From Microbacterium oleivorans (GTDB taxonomy: Bacteria > Actinomycetota > Actinomycetes > Actinomycetales > Microbacteriaceae), in the NCBI RefSeq assembly GCF_013389665.1, contig NZ_CP058316.1:3100001-3164000 (forward strand): 64,000 nucleotides of DNA, given 5' to 3'. The position numbers and the translations under genes were made by a program. Positions 50,978 through 60,101 of the stretch are shown here, piece after piece. Under the pieces are notes generated by a model. The model was not told where the DNA came from and searched no databases. It saw only the letters and a program-made list of their open reading frames with translations. Each line of letters starts with the position of its first letter. Position 1 is the first letter of the stretch.

Positions 50978-51802
50978 TCAGTGCGCGGTGGCCCCGGCGA
51001 GGTCCTCGGTCGTCTCGTCGAGCACGCCCGGGCGCTCCCCGGCGAGGGCGAGGGCCGCTGCGCCGATGATGCCGGCGTTGTTGCGGTGCACGGCCGGAAC
51101 GATGGGCGTCTTCAGATCCAGCAGCGGCAGGAACTTGTCGGCGTGCTTCGACACGCCGCCGCCGACGATGAACAGGTCGGGGGAGAAGAGGAACTCGATG
51201 TGGCTGTAGTACCACTGCAGCCGCTCGGCCCACTCGGGCCAGTCGAGCTCGTCGCGTTCCATCGCCGAGTACGCGGCCCAGGCCTCGGCATCCTTGCCGT
51301 GCTTGGCGCGGTGGACGTGGCCCAGCTCCGAGTTGGGTATCAGCACGCCGTTGTAGATCATCGCCGAGCCGATGCCGGTGCCGAGGGTCGTCAGGATGAC
51401 GAGGCCGTCCTGCCCGCGCGCCGCGCCGTAACGCAGTTCTGCGACGCCGGCGACATCCGCGTCGTTGGCGAAGTGGATCTGGCGGCCGAGGCCATTCTCG
51501 AAGAAGCTCTCGGCCTCGAAGTCGATCCAGGTGTCGGCGACGTTCGCTGCCGACAGGGTGCGGCCGTGCTTGACGATCGCGGGGAAGGCGACACCGAGCG
51601 GAACATCCTCGGCGTCGGAGACACCGAGACGCTCGAGGACGACCTTCACCGCCTCCAGCACGTCCTCGGGCTCGGCGCCCTTCGGCGTCGCGACCTTGAT
51701 GCGGTCGGTCAGGAGGTCCCCTGTCGACAGATCCACGACGGCCCCCTTGATGCCGGTTCCGCCGATGTCCACTCCGACGGCCCGCGTCGCACTCGCACTC
51801 AT
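50978..51802 (-). CDS. ppgK: Polyphosphate glucokinase
   Basis: 274-residue ROK-family kinase phosphorylating glucose with polyphosphate or ATP. The phosphate-binding DIGGTGIKGAVVDL is near residue 12, the substrate region GVAFPAIVKHGRT near residue 65, ANDADVAGVAE near residue 108, and TLGTGIGSAMIYNG near residue 130. The ATG at 51802 is set by a -10 element 7 nt upstream, so the longer frame to 51979 is rejected. Converges on rnpB. Confidence 0.94.
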   Translation of the reverse strand: MSASATRAVGVDIGGTGIKGAVVDLSTGDLLTDRIKVATPKGAEPEDVLEAVKVVLERLGVSDAEDVPLGVAFPAIVKHGRTLSAANVADTWIDFEAESFFENGLGRQIHFANDADVAGVAELRYGAARGQDGLVILTTLGTGIGSAMIYNGVLIPNSELGHVHRAKHGKDAEAWAAYSAMERDELDWPEWAERLQWYYSHIEFLFSPDLFIVGGGVSKHADKFLPLLDLKTPIVPAVHRNNAGIIGAAALALAGERPGVLDETTEDLAGATAH

Positions 51803-51809
51803 GCGACTC

Positions 51810-51815
51810 AGCCTA
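51810..51815 (-). promoter_or_regulatory. -10 element of ppgK (leaderless)
   Basis: TAGGCT on the minus strand, 7 nt before the ppgK ATG. Confidence 0.5.
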
Positions 51816-51837
51816 TCGACCGCGCACGCTGCCGGTT

Positions 51838-51843
51838 TAGGCT
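51838..51843 (+). promoter_or_regulatory. -10 element of the small SPOR-like gene
   Basis: TAGGCT about 38 nt before the ATG at 51882, divergent from the ppgK -10. Confidence 0.4.
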
Positions 51844-51881
51844 CGGGCTGAGCGCCGCCGGTGGCGCAGTCTGGAGCGACC

Positions 51882-52103
51882 ATGCCCGAGAGCGACGGCG
51901 AGTACTGGTACAACCTGGTGACCCACGAGGTCGAGCGCGGCAAGCAGTCGCCGGGCGCCGACCGAGCGGGCCCGTTCACCTCGGCCGAGGAGGCGGCGCG
52001 GGCGCCTCAGCTCATGGCCGACCGTGCGCAGGCGTGGCGTGAGGACGAAGCGCGGGAGGACGACTGGGACGCACCGCCGTCGGAGGGCGCTCGCCGCCAG
52101 TAG
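51882..52103 (+). CDS. Small SPOR-domain-like protein
   Basis: 73-residue soluble protein. The sequence DGEYWYNLVTHEVERGKQSP followed by GPFTSAEEAARAPQLM resembles one half of a SPOR-type repeat, as annotated in related actinobacteria. The C-terminus is acidic. There is no signal peptide, so a peptidoglycan role is doubtful. The ATG at 51882 has GGAG upstream and replaces the start at 51861. It lies just ahead of glnA2. Function unknown. Confidence 0.7.
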   Translation: MPESDGEYWYNLVTHEVERGKQSPGADRAGPFTSAEEAARAPQLMADRAQAWREDEAREDDWDAPPSEGARRQ

Positions 52104-52136
52104 TCTGGTGAACGACCCTGTCTCGGAGAGGACGCG

Positions 52137-53474
52137 ATGGACAAGCAACGGGACTTCGTACTGCGCACGATCGAGGAGCGGGGCGTCAAGTTCGTCCGCC
52201 TCTGGTTCACGGACGTGATCGGCACCCTCAAGTCGGTCGCCATCGCACCGGCCGAGGTCGAGGGTGCGTTCGCCGAGGGGCTCGGCTTCGACGGCTCGGC
52301 CATCGAAGGGCTCACTCGCAGCTACGAGTCGGACCTGCTGGCCCACCCCGACCCCACGACCTTCCAGCTGCTGCCGTGGCGCGGCGAGGTCGACCCGACC
52401 GCCCGGATGTTCTGCGACATCACCACTCCCGACGGTCAGCCCGCCGTGGCCGACCCGCGGCACGTGCTCAAGCGGACGCTCGCGAAGGCGGCCGAGGCCG
52501 GCTTCACCTTCTACACCCACCCCGAGATCGAGTTCTACCTGCTCAAGTCGTCGTCGTACGGGGCCGAGGGGCCCGAGCCGGTCGACTCGGCGGGCTACTT
52601 CGACAACGTCCCGGGCGGCACGGCCCACGACTTCCGACGGCGCTCGGTGCGGATGCTCGAGGACCTGGGCATCTCGGTCGAGTACAGCCACCACGAGGGC
52701 GGTCCCGGCCAGAACGAGATCGACCTGCGCTACGCCGACGCCCTCGCCACCGCCGACAACATCATGACCTTCCGCACGGTGATCAAAGAGGTCGCGATCG
52801 AGCAGGGCGTCTACGCGACGTTCATGCCGAAGCCCCTCAGCGGTCACCCCGGCAGCGGCATGCACACGCACATGTCGCTGTTCGAGGGCGACGTGAACGC
52901 CTTCTACGAGGAGGGCGCGCAGTACCAGCTCTCTCAGACCGGACGCCAGTTCATCGCCGGGCTGCTGCGCCATGCGAACGAGATCTCGGCGGTGACGAAT
53001 CAGTTCGTCAACTCGTACAAGCGGCTGTGGGGCGGCGACGAGGCGCCGAGCTTCATCACGTGGGGCCACAACAACCGTTCGGCGCTCGTGCGCGTGCCGA
53101 TGTACAAGCCCAACAAGAGCCAGTCCTCGCGTGTGGAGTACCGTGCGCTGGACTCGGCCGCCAACCCCTACCTGTCGTACGCCCTGCTGCTGGCGGCCGG
53201 CCTCAAGGGCATCGAGGAGGGCTACGAGCTCCCCTCCGAGGCGGAGGACAACGTCTGGTCGCTGACCGACGCCGAACGACGCGCGCTCGGCTACGCGCCG
53301 CTGCCCGCGAGCCTCGACCACGCCCTGGAGTACATGGAGGAATCCGAGCTGGTCGCCGAGACGCTGGGAGAGCAGGTGTTCAACTACGTCCTGCTGAACA
53401 AGCGTCGCGAGTGGCAGAACTACCGCGCCCAGGTGACCCCCTTCGAGCTCAAGAGCAACCTGGAGATGCTCTGA
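52137..53474 (+). CDS. glnA2: Glutamine synthetase GlnA2-type
   Basis: 445-residue glutamine synthetase of the actinobacterial GlnA2 group. The beta-grasp start has DVIGTLKSVAI and GLGFDGSAIEG near residue 48; the metal-binding HPEIEFYLL is near residue 128 and SGMHTHMSLF near residue 240. At the site of the regulatory Tyr in GlnA1 it reads EDNVWSLTDAERR, with Trp, so GlnE should not adenylylate it. It is followed by glnE after four bases, as in mycobacteria. No GlnR box was seen directly upstream. Confidence 0.93.
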   Translation: MDKQRDFVLRTIEERGVKFVRLWFTDVIGTLKSVAIAPAEVEGAFAEGLGFDGSAIEGLTRSYESDLLAHPDPTTFQLLPWRGEVDPTARMFCDITTPDGQPAVADPRHVLKRTLAKAAEAGFTFYTHPEIEFYLLKSSSYGAEGPEPVDSAGYFDNVPGGTAHDFRRRSVRMLEDLGISVEYSHHEGGPGQNEIDLRYADALATADNIMTFRTVIKEVAIEQGVYATFMPKPLSGHPGSGMHTHMSLFEGDVNAFYEEGAQYQLSQTGRQFIAGLLRHANEISAVTNQFVNSYKRLWGGDEAPSFITWGHNNRSALVRVPMYKPNKSQSSRVEYRALDSAANPYLSYALLLAAGLKGIEEGYELPSEAEDNVWSLTDAERRALGYAPLPASLDHALEYMEESELVAETLGEQVFNYVLLNKRREWQNYRAQVTPFELKSNLEML

Positions 53475-53478
53475 GGCC

Positions 53479-56469
53479 ATGACCCGTGGATCTCGGGCGG
53501 TCGGGCTGACCGGACTGGCGCGGGCGGGATTCGACGATCTGGGTCGGGCCGACGAGCATCTCGTCGAACTCGCGGAGTTGACCGGTACGAGCCGCGACGA
53601 CCTCGTCGTGGCCGCGGAGACCGCAGCCGACCCCGACGACGCGCTCTCGGCGCTGCTGAGCATCGCCCGTCGCGATCGCGACGGCGTGCGAGCGGCGCTG
53701 GAGCGCAACCAGGTCGCGGTCTGGTCGCTGCTGGGGGCGTCGCCCGGATTCGCCGACTTCTACCTGCGGCATCCGTCCGAGCTCGCGGACCTCACCGAGG
53801 TCGAGGACGGTCTGCCCTCCCGCGAGGAGATGCACCGCGCGCTCCTGGCGAGCGTGTCGGCCTCCGACGGGTTCGCCGAGGTCTCGGGCGATGAGGCGTG
53901 GATCGCGCTGCGGATCGCCTATCGGCGGATGGTGGCTCGCATCGCGCGGTTCGACCTCGCGGCATCCGACCCGACGGTGATCCTCCACGCCGTGGCGGCT
54001 GCCCTGGCCGACGCCGCGGGCGCAGCGCTGGAAGCCTCGCTCGCCGTCGCCCGGAGCAGGCTCGTCGCGGGAGTGCCGGGGGCCGGGAGGTTCCCGAGGA
54101 ACGAGGTCGAGGCCACGTGCCTCGCCATCATCGGCATGGGCAAGGCGGGTGCGCGGGAACTGAACTACGTCAGCGACGTGGACGTGATCTTCGTCGGGGC
54201 CACCTCCGACGAGGAGACCGTCTCCGAGGCGCGGGCCATCGAGATCGCCACCCGGCTGGCCATCCAGACGATGCGCGGCATCTCGGAGGTCGAGGTCGAG
54301 CCGCCGCTGTGGGAGGTCGACCCGAACCTGCGACCCGAGGGCAAGCAGGGGGCGCTCGTGCGGACCCTCGAATCGCACGTCGCATACCACGACCGCTGGG
54401 CCAAGAGCTGGGAGTTCCAGGCGCTCCTGAAGGCGCGGCCCCTGGCCGGTGACGAGGCATTGGGCGAGCGCTACGTCGATGCGGTCCAGCCGAAGGTGTG
54501 GGCCAGCGCAGCCCGGGAGAACTTCGTCGAGGGCGTCCAGAAGATGCGCGAGCGGGTCACCGAGCACATCCCTCCGGCCGAGGTCGCCCGTCAGCTCAAG
54601 CTCGGCCCGGGCGGCATCCGCGACATCGAATTCACCGTGCAGCTGCTGCAGCTGGTCCACGGCAGCACCGACGAGCGCATCCGCGACCGATCCACGCTCG
54701 ACGCGCTGGACGCGCTGGTCTCCCAGGGCTACATCGGCCGCGAGGATGCCGCGCGCTTCGCCCTCGACTACCGACGGCTGCGCGTGTTGGAGCATCGCCT
54801 GCAGCTGCGTGACCTGCGCCGCACCCACCTGATGCCCGAGGACGGTGCGGCGCTGCGCGTCCTCGCCCGTGCGTCGCGCATCGGCGAAGGCGGCGACCGG
54901 GTGCTGGCGGCATGGGAGGACATCAAGCGCGAGGTGCGCGAGATCCACGTGCGGCTGTTCTATCGCCCGCTGCTGTCGGCTGTCGCGGCGCTGCCGGCCG
55001 ATGAGCAGTCGCTCTCGCCCGACCAGGCGAAGGCGCGTCTCGCCGCCATCGGATTCCGAGACCCGGCCGGAGCGCTGCGCCACATGGGCGCGCTCACCGG
55101 CGGCCTCAGCCGCAAAGCCGTCATCCAGCGCCATCTGATGCCCGTCATGCTCCGCTGGTTCGCCGACGGCGTCGATCCCGACTACGGGCTGCTGGCCTTC
55201 CGCCGGATCAGCGAACGGCTGGGTGACACTCCCTGGTTCCTCCGGATGCTGCGCGACACCTCCGGTGCCGCCGAGAGCCTGACGCGGCTGCTCTCGGGCT
55301 CGCGCTACGTCGGCGAGCTGATGGAGTGGATCCCCGAGTCGATCGCCTGGCTGGACTCGCGCGACAAGCTGCGACCGCGACCGGGGTATCTGCTGCAGGA
55401 GGAGGCCCGGGCGATCCAGACCCGGCATGCCTCGATCGACGACGCCATGTCGGCGGTGCGTGCGCTCCGGCGCCGCGAGCTGCTGCGCCTGGCGATGGCG
55501 GCGGTCATCGGGGAGCTCTCGATCGAGCAGCTCGCGGAGGGACTGACCACCGTCACCGAGGTCACGATCCAGGCTACGCTCCGAGCGGTCAGGCGTGAGG
55601 TCGTGCCACCCGAGGACGACCGTCTCGACTTCTCGGTGATCGCCATGGGCCGCTTCGGCGGCGCGGAACTCGGCTTCGGGTCGGACGCGGACATCATGTA
55701 CGTCTACGACGCCAACGGTGTGGCGCCCCAGCGCGCGCAGGAGCTCGCGCTCCAGCTGGTCCACGGGGTGCGTCGCTACTCCGAGGATCACCGGCTCCCG
55801 CTCGACCTCGACGCGGGCCTGCGTCCCGAGGGACGCAACGGCCCCCTCGTCCGTTCGCTGGAGTCGTACGCCGAGTACTACCGACGGTGGTCGCTGTCGT
55901 GGGAGGCGCAGGCGCTCCTCCGGGCGCGCGGCGTCGCGGGCAGCGTGTCGCTCATCGGGCGCTTCCTGGCGCTCGCCGATGATCTGAGATATCCGGTCTC
56001 CGCCGACCCTCAGGGGCTTCGCGAGATCCGCCGCATCAAGGCGCGGGTCGAGAGCGAGCGGTTGCCGCAGGGGCAGGACCGGTCGCGCCATCTCAAGCTC
56101 GGCCCAGGCGGGCTCAGCGACGTGGAGTGGCTCGTCCAGATCGTCCAGCTCGAGCACGGACATCGCGTTGCGGGGCTGCGCACGACCTCGACCGTGGCGG
56201 CGCTCGAAGCGGCCGTCGCCGCCGACCTCGTTCCCCGGGATGCCGCCGACAGGCTCGCCGCGGCGTGGCGTCTGGCGAGCAGGCTGCGTTCGGCGAACAC
56301 CCTGCTGTCGGGACAGACGAGCGACGTGCTGCCGACCGACCGGTCGCGTCTCGACGGCATCGGCCGGTTGCTGGAGTATCCGCCGCGATCGGCGACCATG
56401 GTCGAGGAGGACTGGATGCGCGCTGCGCGTCAGTCGCGCCGCGTCTTCGAGAAGCTCTTCTACGGCTAA
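53479..56469 (+). CDS. glnE: Bifunctional glutamine synthetase adenylyltransferase/deadenylylase
   Basis: 996-residue two-headed enzyme that adds or removes AMP on glutamine synthetase. The first nucleotidyltransferase domain has GARELNYVSDVDVIFVG near residue 230 (deadenylylase by homology); the second has GGAELGFGSDADIMYVY near residue 732 (adenylylase). Each carries the catalytic SDxD pair and a following helical domain. Each repeats the LKLGPGG motif (near residues 373 and 872). Its target is presumably GlnA1, encoded 4 kb away with an intact Tyr. Confidence 0.95.
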   Translation: MTRGSRAVGLTGLARAGFDDLGRADEHLVELAELTGTSRDDLVVAAETAADPDDALSALLSIARRDRDGVRAALERNQVAVWSLLGASPGFADFYLRHPSELADLTEVEDGLPSREEMHRALLASVSASDGFAEVSGDEAWIALRIAYRRMVARIARFDLAASDPTVILHAVAAALADAAGAALEASLAVARSRLVAGVPGAGRFPRNEVEATCLAIIGMGKAGARELNYVSDVDVIFVGATSDEETVSEARAIEIATRLAIQTMRGISEVEVEPPLWEVDPNLRPEGKQGALVRTLESHVAYHDRWAKSWEFQALLKARPLAGDEALGERYVDAVQPKVWASAARENFVEGVQKMRERVTEHIPPAEVARQLKLGPGGIRDIEFTVQLLQLVHGSTDERIRDRSTLDALDALVSQGYIGREDAARFALDYRRLRVLEHRLQLRDLRRTHLMPEDGAALRVLARASRIGEGGDRVLAAWEDIKREVREIHVRLFYRPLLSAVAALPADEQSLSPDQAKARLAAIGFRDPAGALRHMGALTGGLSRKAVIQRHLMPVMLRWFADGVDPDYGLLAFRRISERLGDTPWFLRMLRDTSGAAESLTRLLSGSRYVGELMEWIPESIAWLDSRDKLRPRPGYLLQEEARAIQTRHASIDDAMSAVRALRRRELLRLAMAAVIGELSIEQLAEGLTTVTEVTIQATLRAVRREVVPPEDDRLDFSVIAMGRFGGAELGFGSDADIMYVYDANGVAPQRAQELALQLVHGVRRYSEDHRLPLDLDAGLRPEGRNGPLVRSLESYAEYYRRWSLSWEAQALLRARGVAGSVSLIGRFLALADDLRYPVSADPQGLREIRRIKARVESERLPQGQDRSRHLKLGPGGLSDVEWLVQIVQLEHGHRVAGLRTTSTVAALEAAVAADLVPRDAADRLAAAWRLASRLRSANTLLSGQTSDVLPTDRSRLDGIGRLLEYPPRSATMVEEDWMRAARQSRRVFEKLFYG

Positions 56470-56477
56470 GGGGAATC

Positions 56478-57380
56478 ATGTCGGTTGGTCTGCTGGCTGT
56501 CGTCGACGACATCCTGAGTGCGGCGCTGCGCGCGTCCGCGAAGTCTGCTGGCGTCGTCATCGACGACGCGGCCGTCACCCCGCAGTACGTCCAGGGCATC
56601 ACCCCGGCGCGCGAGCTGCCGGTCGTCGGCAAGATCGCCCTCGGATCGATCGCGAACAAGTTCCTCATCGTCATTCCGGTGGCGCTGCTGCTCACGGCGT
56701 TCGCGCCCGCCGTCCTGCCCTTCCTGCTCATCCTCGGCGGGGCGTTCCTCTGCTACGAGGGCGCGGAGAAGGTGCTCGAGTGGTTCGGCGTGCATCACGG
56801 CGCGGCTGACGACGGTCCTCGCGACGAGAAGAAGCTGGTGCTCGGCGCCGTCCGTACGGACCTCATCCTCTCGGCCGAGATCATGCTCATCTCGCTGTCG
56901 AATCTCGACGACGGCATGAGCATCTGGCAGACCCTCGCCGTGCTCGCCGTCATCGCTCTTCTCATGACGGCGATCGTCTACGGGTCGGTGGCGCTCCTGG
57001 TGAAGATCGACGACGTGGGTCTTCGGATGGCCAAGAGCCCGTCGCGGCGGGTGCGGCACACCGGTACGCGTATCGTCCGCTCGATGCCCGCGGTGTTCCG
57101 TGTCATCAGCGTCGTCGGAACCGTCGCCATGCTGTGGGTCGGCGGCCACCTCGTTCTGGAGAATCTCGGCGAAGTCGGCGTGACCGTCACCCTGGACCTC
57201 CTGCACGGCGTCGAGCACCTGCTCGAAAGCGCCGGGACCGTCGTGGTCTGGATCGGCGAGACCGCGGTGTCGGCCGTCGCCGGCCTTCTCGTCGGACTGG
57301 CCATCGTCGGCGTCCTGACCGTGATCCGGAGGCTCCGTCGGGGCGGCGGACACACCGCCGTGAGCGCGGCATCCCACTGA
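56478..57380 (+). CDS. DUF808 (YedI-like) membrane protein
   Basis: 300-residue membrane protein with about six helices, beginning GLLAVVDDILSAALRASAKS, a soluble DUF808 opening. The conserved VTPQYVQGITPARELPVVGK near residue 34 and GGAFLCYEGAEKVLEW near residue 90 identify the family. Function unknown; proposed transporters. The ATG at 56478 follows AAGGGG, eight bases after glnE. Confidence 0.85.
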   Translation: MSVGLLAVVDDILSAALRASAKSAGVVIDDAAVTPQYVQGITPARELPVVGKIALGSIANKFLIVIPVALLLTAFAPAVLPFLLILGGAFLCYEGAEKVLEWFGVHHGAADDGPRDEKKLVLGAVRTDLILSAEIMLISLSNLDDGMSIWQTLAVLAVIALLMTAIVYGSVALLVKIDDVGLRMAKSPSRRVRHTGTRIVRSMPAVFRVISVVGTVAMLWVGGHLVLENLGEVGVTVTLDLLHGVEHLLESAGTVVVWIGETAVSAVAGLLVGLAIVGVLTVIRRLRRGGGHTAVSAASH

Positions 57381-57459
57381 TGCCGGCCGTCCGCGGACGT
57401 CGACGCTCCGGGGCGTCCCCGTCGATGTCAAGCCGCGTGTGCGGTGTGGTCTCGCGGCT

Positions 57460-57465
57460 TAGCCT
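57460..57465 (+). promoter_or_regulatory. -10 element of the hydrolase-lipase-kinase unit (leaderless)
   Basis: TAGCCT, 6 nt before the ATG at 57472. Confidence 0.45.
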
Positions 57466-57471
57466 GACGCG

Positions 57472-58287
57472 ATGATCACGGCGCCCGCATCGACCCCTCG
57501 GCTCGACACGGCGTGGACACCGCACCGCCTGACCGGCGACGGGCTGCCGTTCCGGGTGTGGAGCTCGTATGCGTATGCGCCGGCCTCCGAGCCGCCCACG
57601 CCGACGATCGTGCTCGTGCACGGTCTCGGGATGTCGCACCGCTCCTATCGCTTCGTGCACGCGGTGCTGGCGCCGTCGGCGGACGTCCACAGCATCGACC
57701 TCCCCGGCTTCGCCGGGCTGAAGAAGCCCCGCGGGGATGTCTCCGTGGCGCGCATGGCCGACGCCCTTGCCGAGGTGATCGGCTCGCTCTCGCAGACGCC
57801 CGTCGTGCTCGTCGGGCACTCGATGGGCGCGCAGTGGGCGGTCGAGACCGCGGTGCGGCTTCCCCGGAGGGTCGCCGGCGTCGTCCTCATGGGGCCGGTC
57901 ACCGACGACCGGCATCGCAGCCTGCGGGAGCAGGCGCTCGCTCTGGCGCTGGACGGGTTCCGCGAGACGCCACGGACGAACGCCCTCGTGCTCGCCGACT
58001 ACCTTCGCACAGGACCGGCCTGGTTCCTGTCGCAGGCCCGACACATGCGCGACTACCGGATCGAAGAGGGCGTGTCGGGTCTCGCCGTCCCCGCCCTGTT
58101 CGTCCGCGGATCGCGAGACCCCGTCGCCGGCGACCGCTGGCTGACACGCCTCGCCGCCCACGCAGCGCGCGGCGAGGTGCTGGTCGTCCCCGGGCCCGGT
58201 CATCACGTCGAGCGGTCGGCGCCTCGCGCGGTGGCGACCGGCATCCTGGGGTTCGTCTCACGGCACGGGGTGGAGCGGACCCCGTGA
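57472..58287 (+). CDS. Alpha/beta hydrolase, first gene of a lipid-type cassette
   Basis: 271-residue alpha/beta hydrolase. The oxyanion strand is TIVLVHGLGMSHRSYRFV near residue 43, the nucleophile elbow VGHSMGAQWA near residue 112, the acid in VRGSRDPVAGD near residue 207, and the His in GPGHHVERSAP near residue 244, a complete triad. No signal peptide. It overlaps the next gene by four bases (GTGA). The substrate is not known. Confidence 0.85.
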   Translation: MITAPASTPRLDTAWTPHRLTGDGLPFRVWSSYAYAPASEPPTPTIVLVHGLGMSHRSYRFVHAVLAPSADVHSIDLPGFAGLKKPRGDVSVARMADALAEVIGSLSQTPVVLVGHSMGAQWAVETAVRLPRRVAGVVLMGPVTDDRHRSLREQALALALDGFRETPRTNALVLADYLRTGPAWFLSQARHMRDYRIEEGVSGLAVPALFVRGSRDPVAGDRWLTRLAAHAARGEVLVVPGPGHHVERSAPRAVATGILGFVSRHGVERTP

Positions 58288-59000
58288 CCCGCCATCCGTT
58301 TCGCGATGCCGTGTGGTGGGCCGCCGACTACGCCTACGCCATTGCCTGGCAGGTGCGGGCCTTCTTCTCGCGAACCGACCCCGAGACGTTCGCGTCGGGC
58401 GACCGGACGCCGCTCGTCGTGCTCCCCGGCATCTACGAGACGTGGAGGTTCCTGCAACCGCTCATCACCGAGATGCACGAGCGCGGACATCCCGTCCACG
58501 TCATCGCCGCGCTCGGACGCAACCGGTGGCCGGTGCCGCGCGGGGCGCGCCACGTCGCCGCGTACATGAGCGAGCGCGACCTCTCCGGCGTCGTGCTCGT
58601 CGCGCACAGCAAAGGAGGACTCATCGGAAAGCAGGTGATGGCTGATCGGGACGTCGCCGCCCGGGTCGCGGGGATGGTCGCCGTCGCCAGCCCGTTCGAC
58701 GGCTCCGTGTACGGCAGGCTGATGCTCCTGCCCGCCCTGCGGGCGTTCTCGCCGAGCGCCCCCGTCATCCGAGCGCTCGCCCGCGAGCGGGAGCCGAACG
58801 CGCGCATCGTCTCCGTCTACGGCGAGTTCGATCCGCATATCCCGGGCGGGAGCGAGCTCGCGGGGGCGCGCAACGTCCGGCTCCAGACCGGCGGTCACTT
58901 CCGCATCCTCGCGCACCCGCGGGTCATCGCCGAGGTCGTGCGTCTGGCCGACCGGCCGGCGGTCGACGGTGCGCCGGGGCGACACCGGCCACCGCGATGA
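58284..59000 (+). CDS. Lipase/esterase-like alpha/beta hydrolase
   Basis: 238-residue protein with a lipase-like layout: PLVVLPGIYETWRFLQPLI near residue 43, nucleophile elbow VAHSKGGLIGKQ near residue 108, acid in YGEFDPHIPGG near residue 182 and His in TGGHFRILAHPR near residue 206. AHSKGG is unusual but consistent with the G/A-x-S-x-G class. Start and stop overlap both neighbours by four bases, so it is translationally coupled to the hydrolase and the lipid kinase. Confidence 0.8.
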   Translation: MTRHPFRDAVWWAADYAYAIAWQVRAFFSRTDPETFASGDRTPLVVLPGIYETWRFLQPLITEMHERGHPVHVIAALGRNRWPVPRGARHVAAYMSERDLSGVVLVAHSKGGLIGKQVMADRDVAARVAGMVAVASPFDGSVYGRLMLLPALRAFSPSAPVIRALAREREPNARIVSVYGEFDPHIPGGSELAGARNVRLQTGGHFRILAHPRVIAEVVRLADRPAVDGAPGRHRPPR

Positions 59001-60010
59001 ACGGCGCCGCCCACCCGGCGACGGGCACGGACACCGTCGCACCGCCGAGTCACGCCGCGGTCGTCTACCACCCCGCGAAGGCTCCGCTCGCGCGACTGCG
59101 GCAGGCGATCGGCCGGCACGAGGCGGCCGCGGGCTGGGCGTCGACGCGCTGGTACGAGACCGCGGCCGACGACTCGGGCGCCGCCGCGGCGCGACGTGCG
59201 CTCGCGGAGGGCGCCGACGTCGTCATCGTCTCGGGCGGAGATGGCACGGTTCGAGCCGCCGTCGAGGTTCTGCAGGGGACGGACACCCCGGTGGCGCTCG
59301 TGCCCGCCGGCACCGGCAACCTCCTCGCGCGTGACCTCGGAATCTCCCTCGCCGACGTGGACGGGTGCGTGGAGGCCGCGTTCACCGGCGTCGGTCGGCG
59401 CATCGACGTCGGCTTCGCCGAGCTCGAGGACGAGACCGGCACTCGTCGCCGGCACGCGTTCGTGGTGATGGCGGGGATCGGTCTCGACGCCGACATGGCC
59501 GACAAGACCAGCCCGCTGGCGAAGAAACACCTCGGCTGGTTCGCATACGTCAGCCCGATCGCGCGGTCGATCCTGGCGAACCGCCTCTTCTCGCTGCACT
59601 ACCGCGTCGACGGTGGCCGTACGCGTTCCGCCCGCGCCCACACCGTCATCGTGGGGAACTGCGGGACGCTTGCGGGCAACATGCTGCTCATCCCGAGGGC
59701 CGTGGTCGACGACGGACTCCTGGACGTCGTCATGATGAGGCCGCGGAGCCGCTTCGGCTGGGCCGGCATCGGGTCGCGGCTCACGCTCCAGGGGATGGCC
59801 CGACGGTCACGGCTGACCAGACGGGTTCTGGAGAAGGCGCCGGAGCTTCACGCTCTCGCGTACGCACAGGGACAGCGGTTCGAGGCTCGATTCGACCTGC
59901 CGCGGCTCATCCAGCTCGACGGCGACGGATTCGGTCACATCGTCGCCGTGCGGATCGAGGTCGCGCCGAGCGCTCTGGCCCTGCGGGTGCGGGCGTCAGC
60001 CGGCAGTTGA
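58997..60010 (+). CDS. Diacylglycerol kinase-family lipid kinase
   Basis: 337-residue YegS/LCB5-like kinase. The nucleotide loop is VVIVSGGDGTVRAAVEVL near residue 77, with VALVPAGTGNLLARDLGI near residue 98, both diagnostic of the DAGK catalytic domain. The C-terminal domain has GNCGTLAGNMLLIP near residue 218 and the LDVVMMRPRS segment. Expected to phosphorylate diacylglycerol or another lipid alcohol at the membrane surface. The ATG overlaps the lipase stop by four bases. Confidence 0.88.
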   Translation: MNGAAHPATGTDTVAPPSHAAVVYHPAKAPLARLRQAIGRHEAAAGWASTRWYETAADDSGAAAARRALAEGADVVIVSGGDGTVRAAVEVLQGTDTPVALVPAGTGNLLARDLGISLADVDGCVEAAFTGVGRRIDVGFAELEDETGTRRRHAFVVMAGIGLDADMADKTSPLAKKHLGWFAYVSPIARSILANRLFSLHYRVDGGRTRSARAHTVIVGNCGTLAGNMLLIPRAVVDDGLLDVVMMRPRSRFGWAGIGSRLTLQGMARRSRLTRRVLEKAPELHALAYAQGQRFEARFDLPRLIQLDGDGFGHIVAVRIEVAPSALALRVRASAGS

Positions 60011-60036
60011 GGGAGTCGTCCCGGAGTGCCGATGAA

Positions 60037-60078
60037 CGCGAAGAGCCCGCCAGAGCAGGACCTGGCGGGCTCTTCGCG
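60037..60078. terminator. Bidirectional terminator, 17-bp perfect stem
   Basis: CGCGAAGAGCCCGCCAG (60037-60053) pairs perfectly with 60062-60078 around an 8-nt loop, between the convergent lipid kinase and glnA1. Confidence 0.88.
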
Positions 60079-60101
60079 GGCTTCAGCTCCGCATCGCGGA
60101 C

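Noticed and set aside
53449..56163. Long minus-strand open frame opposite glnE
   Set aside because: Shadow of glnE; no ribosome site or family motif.
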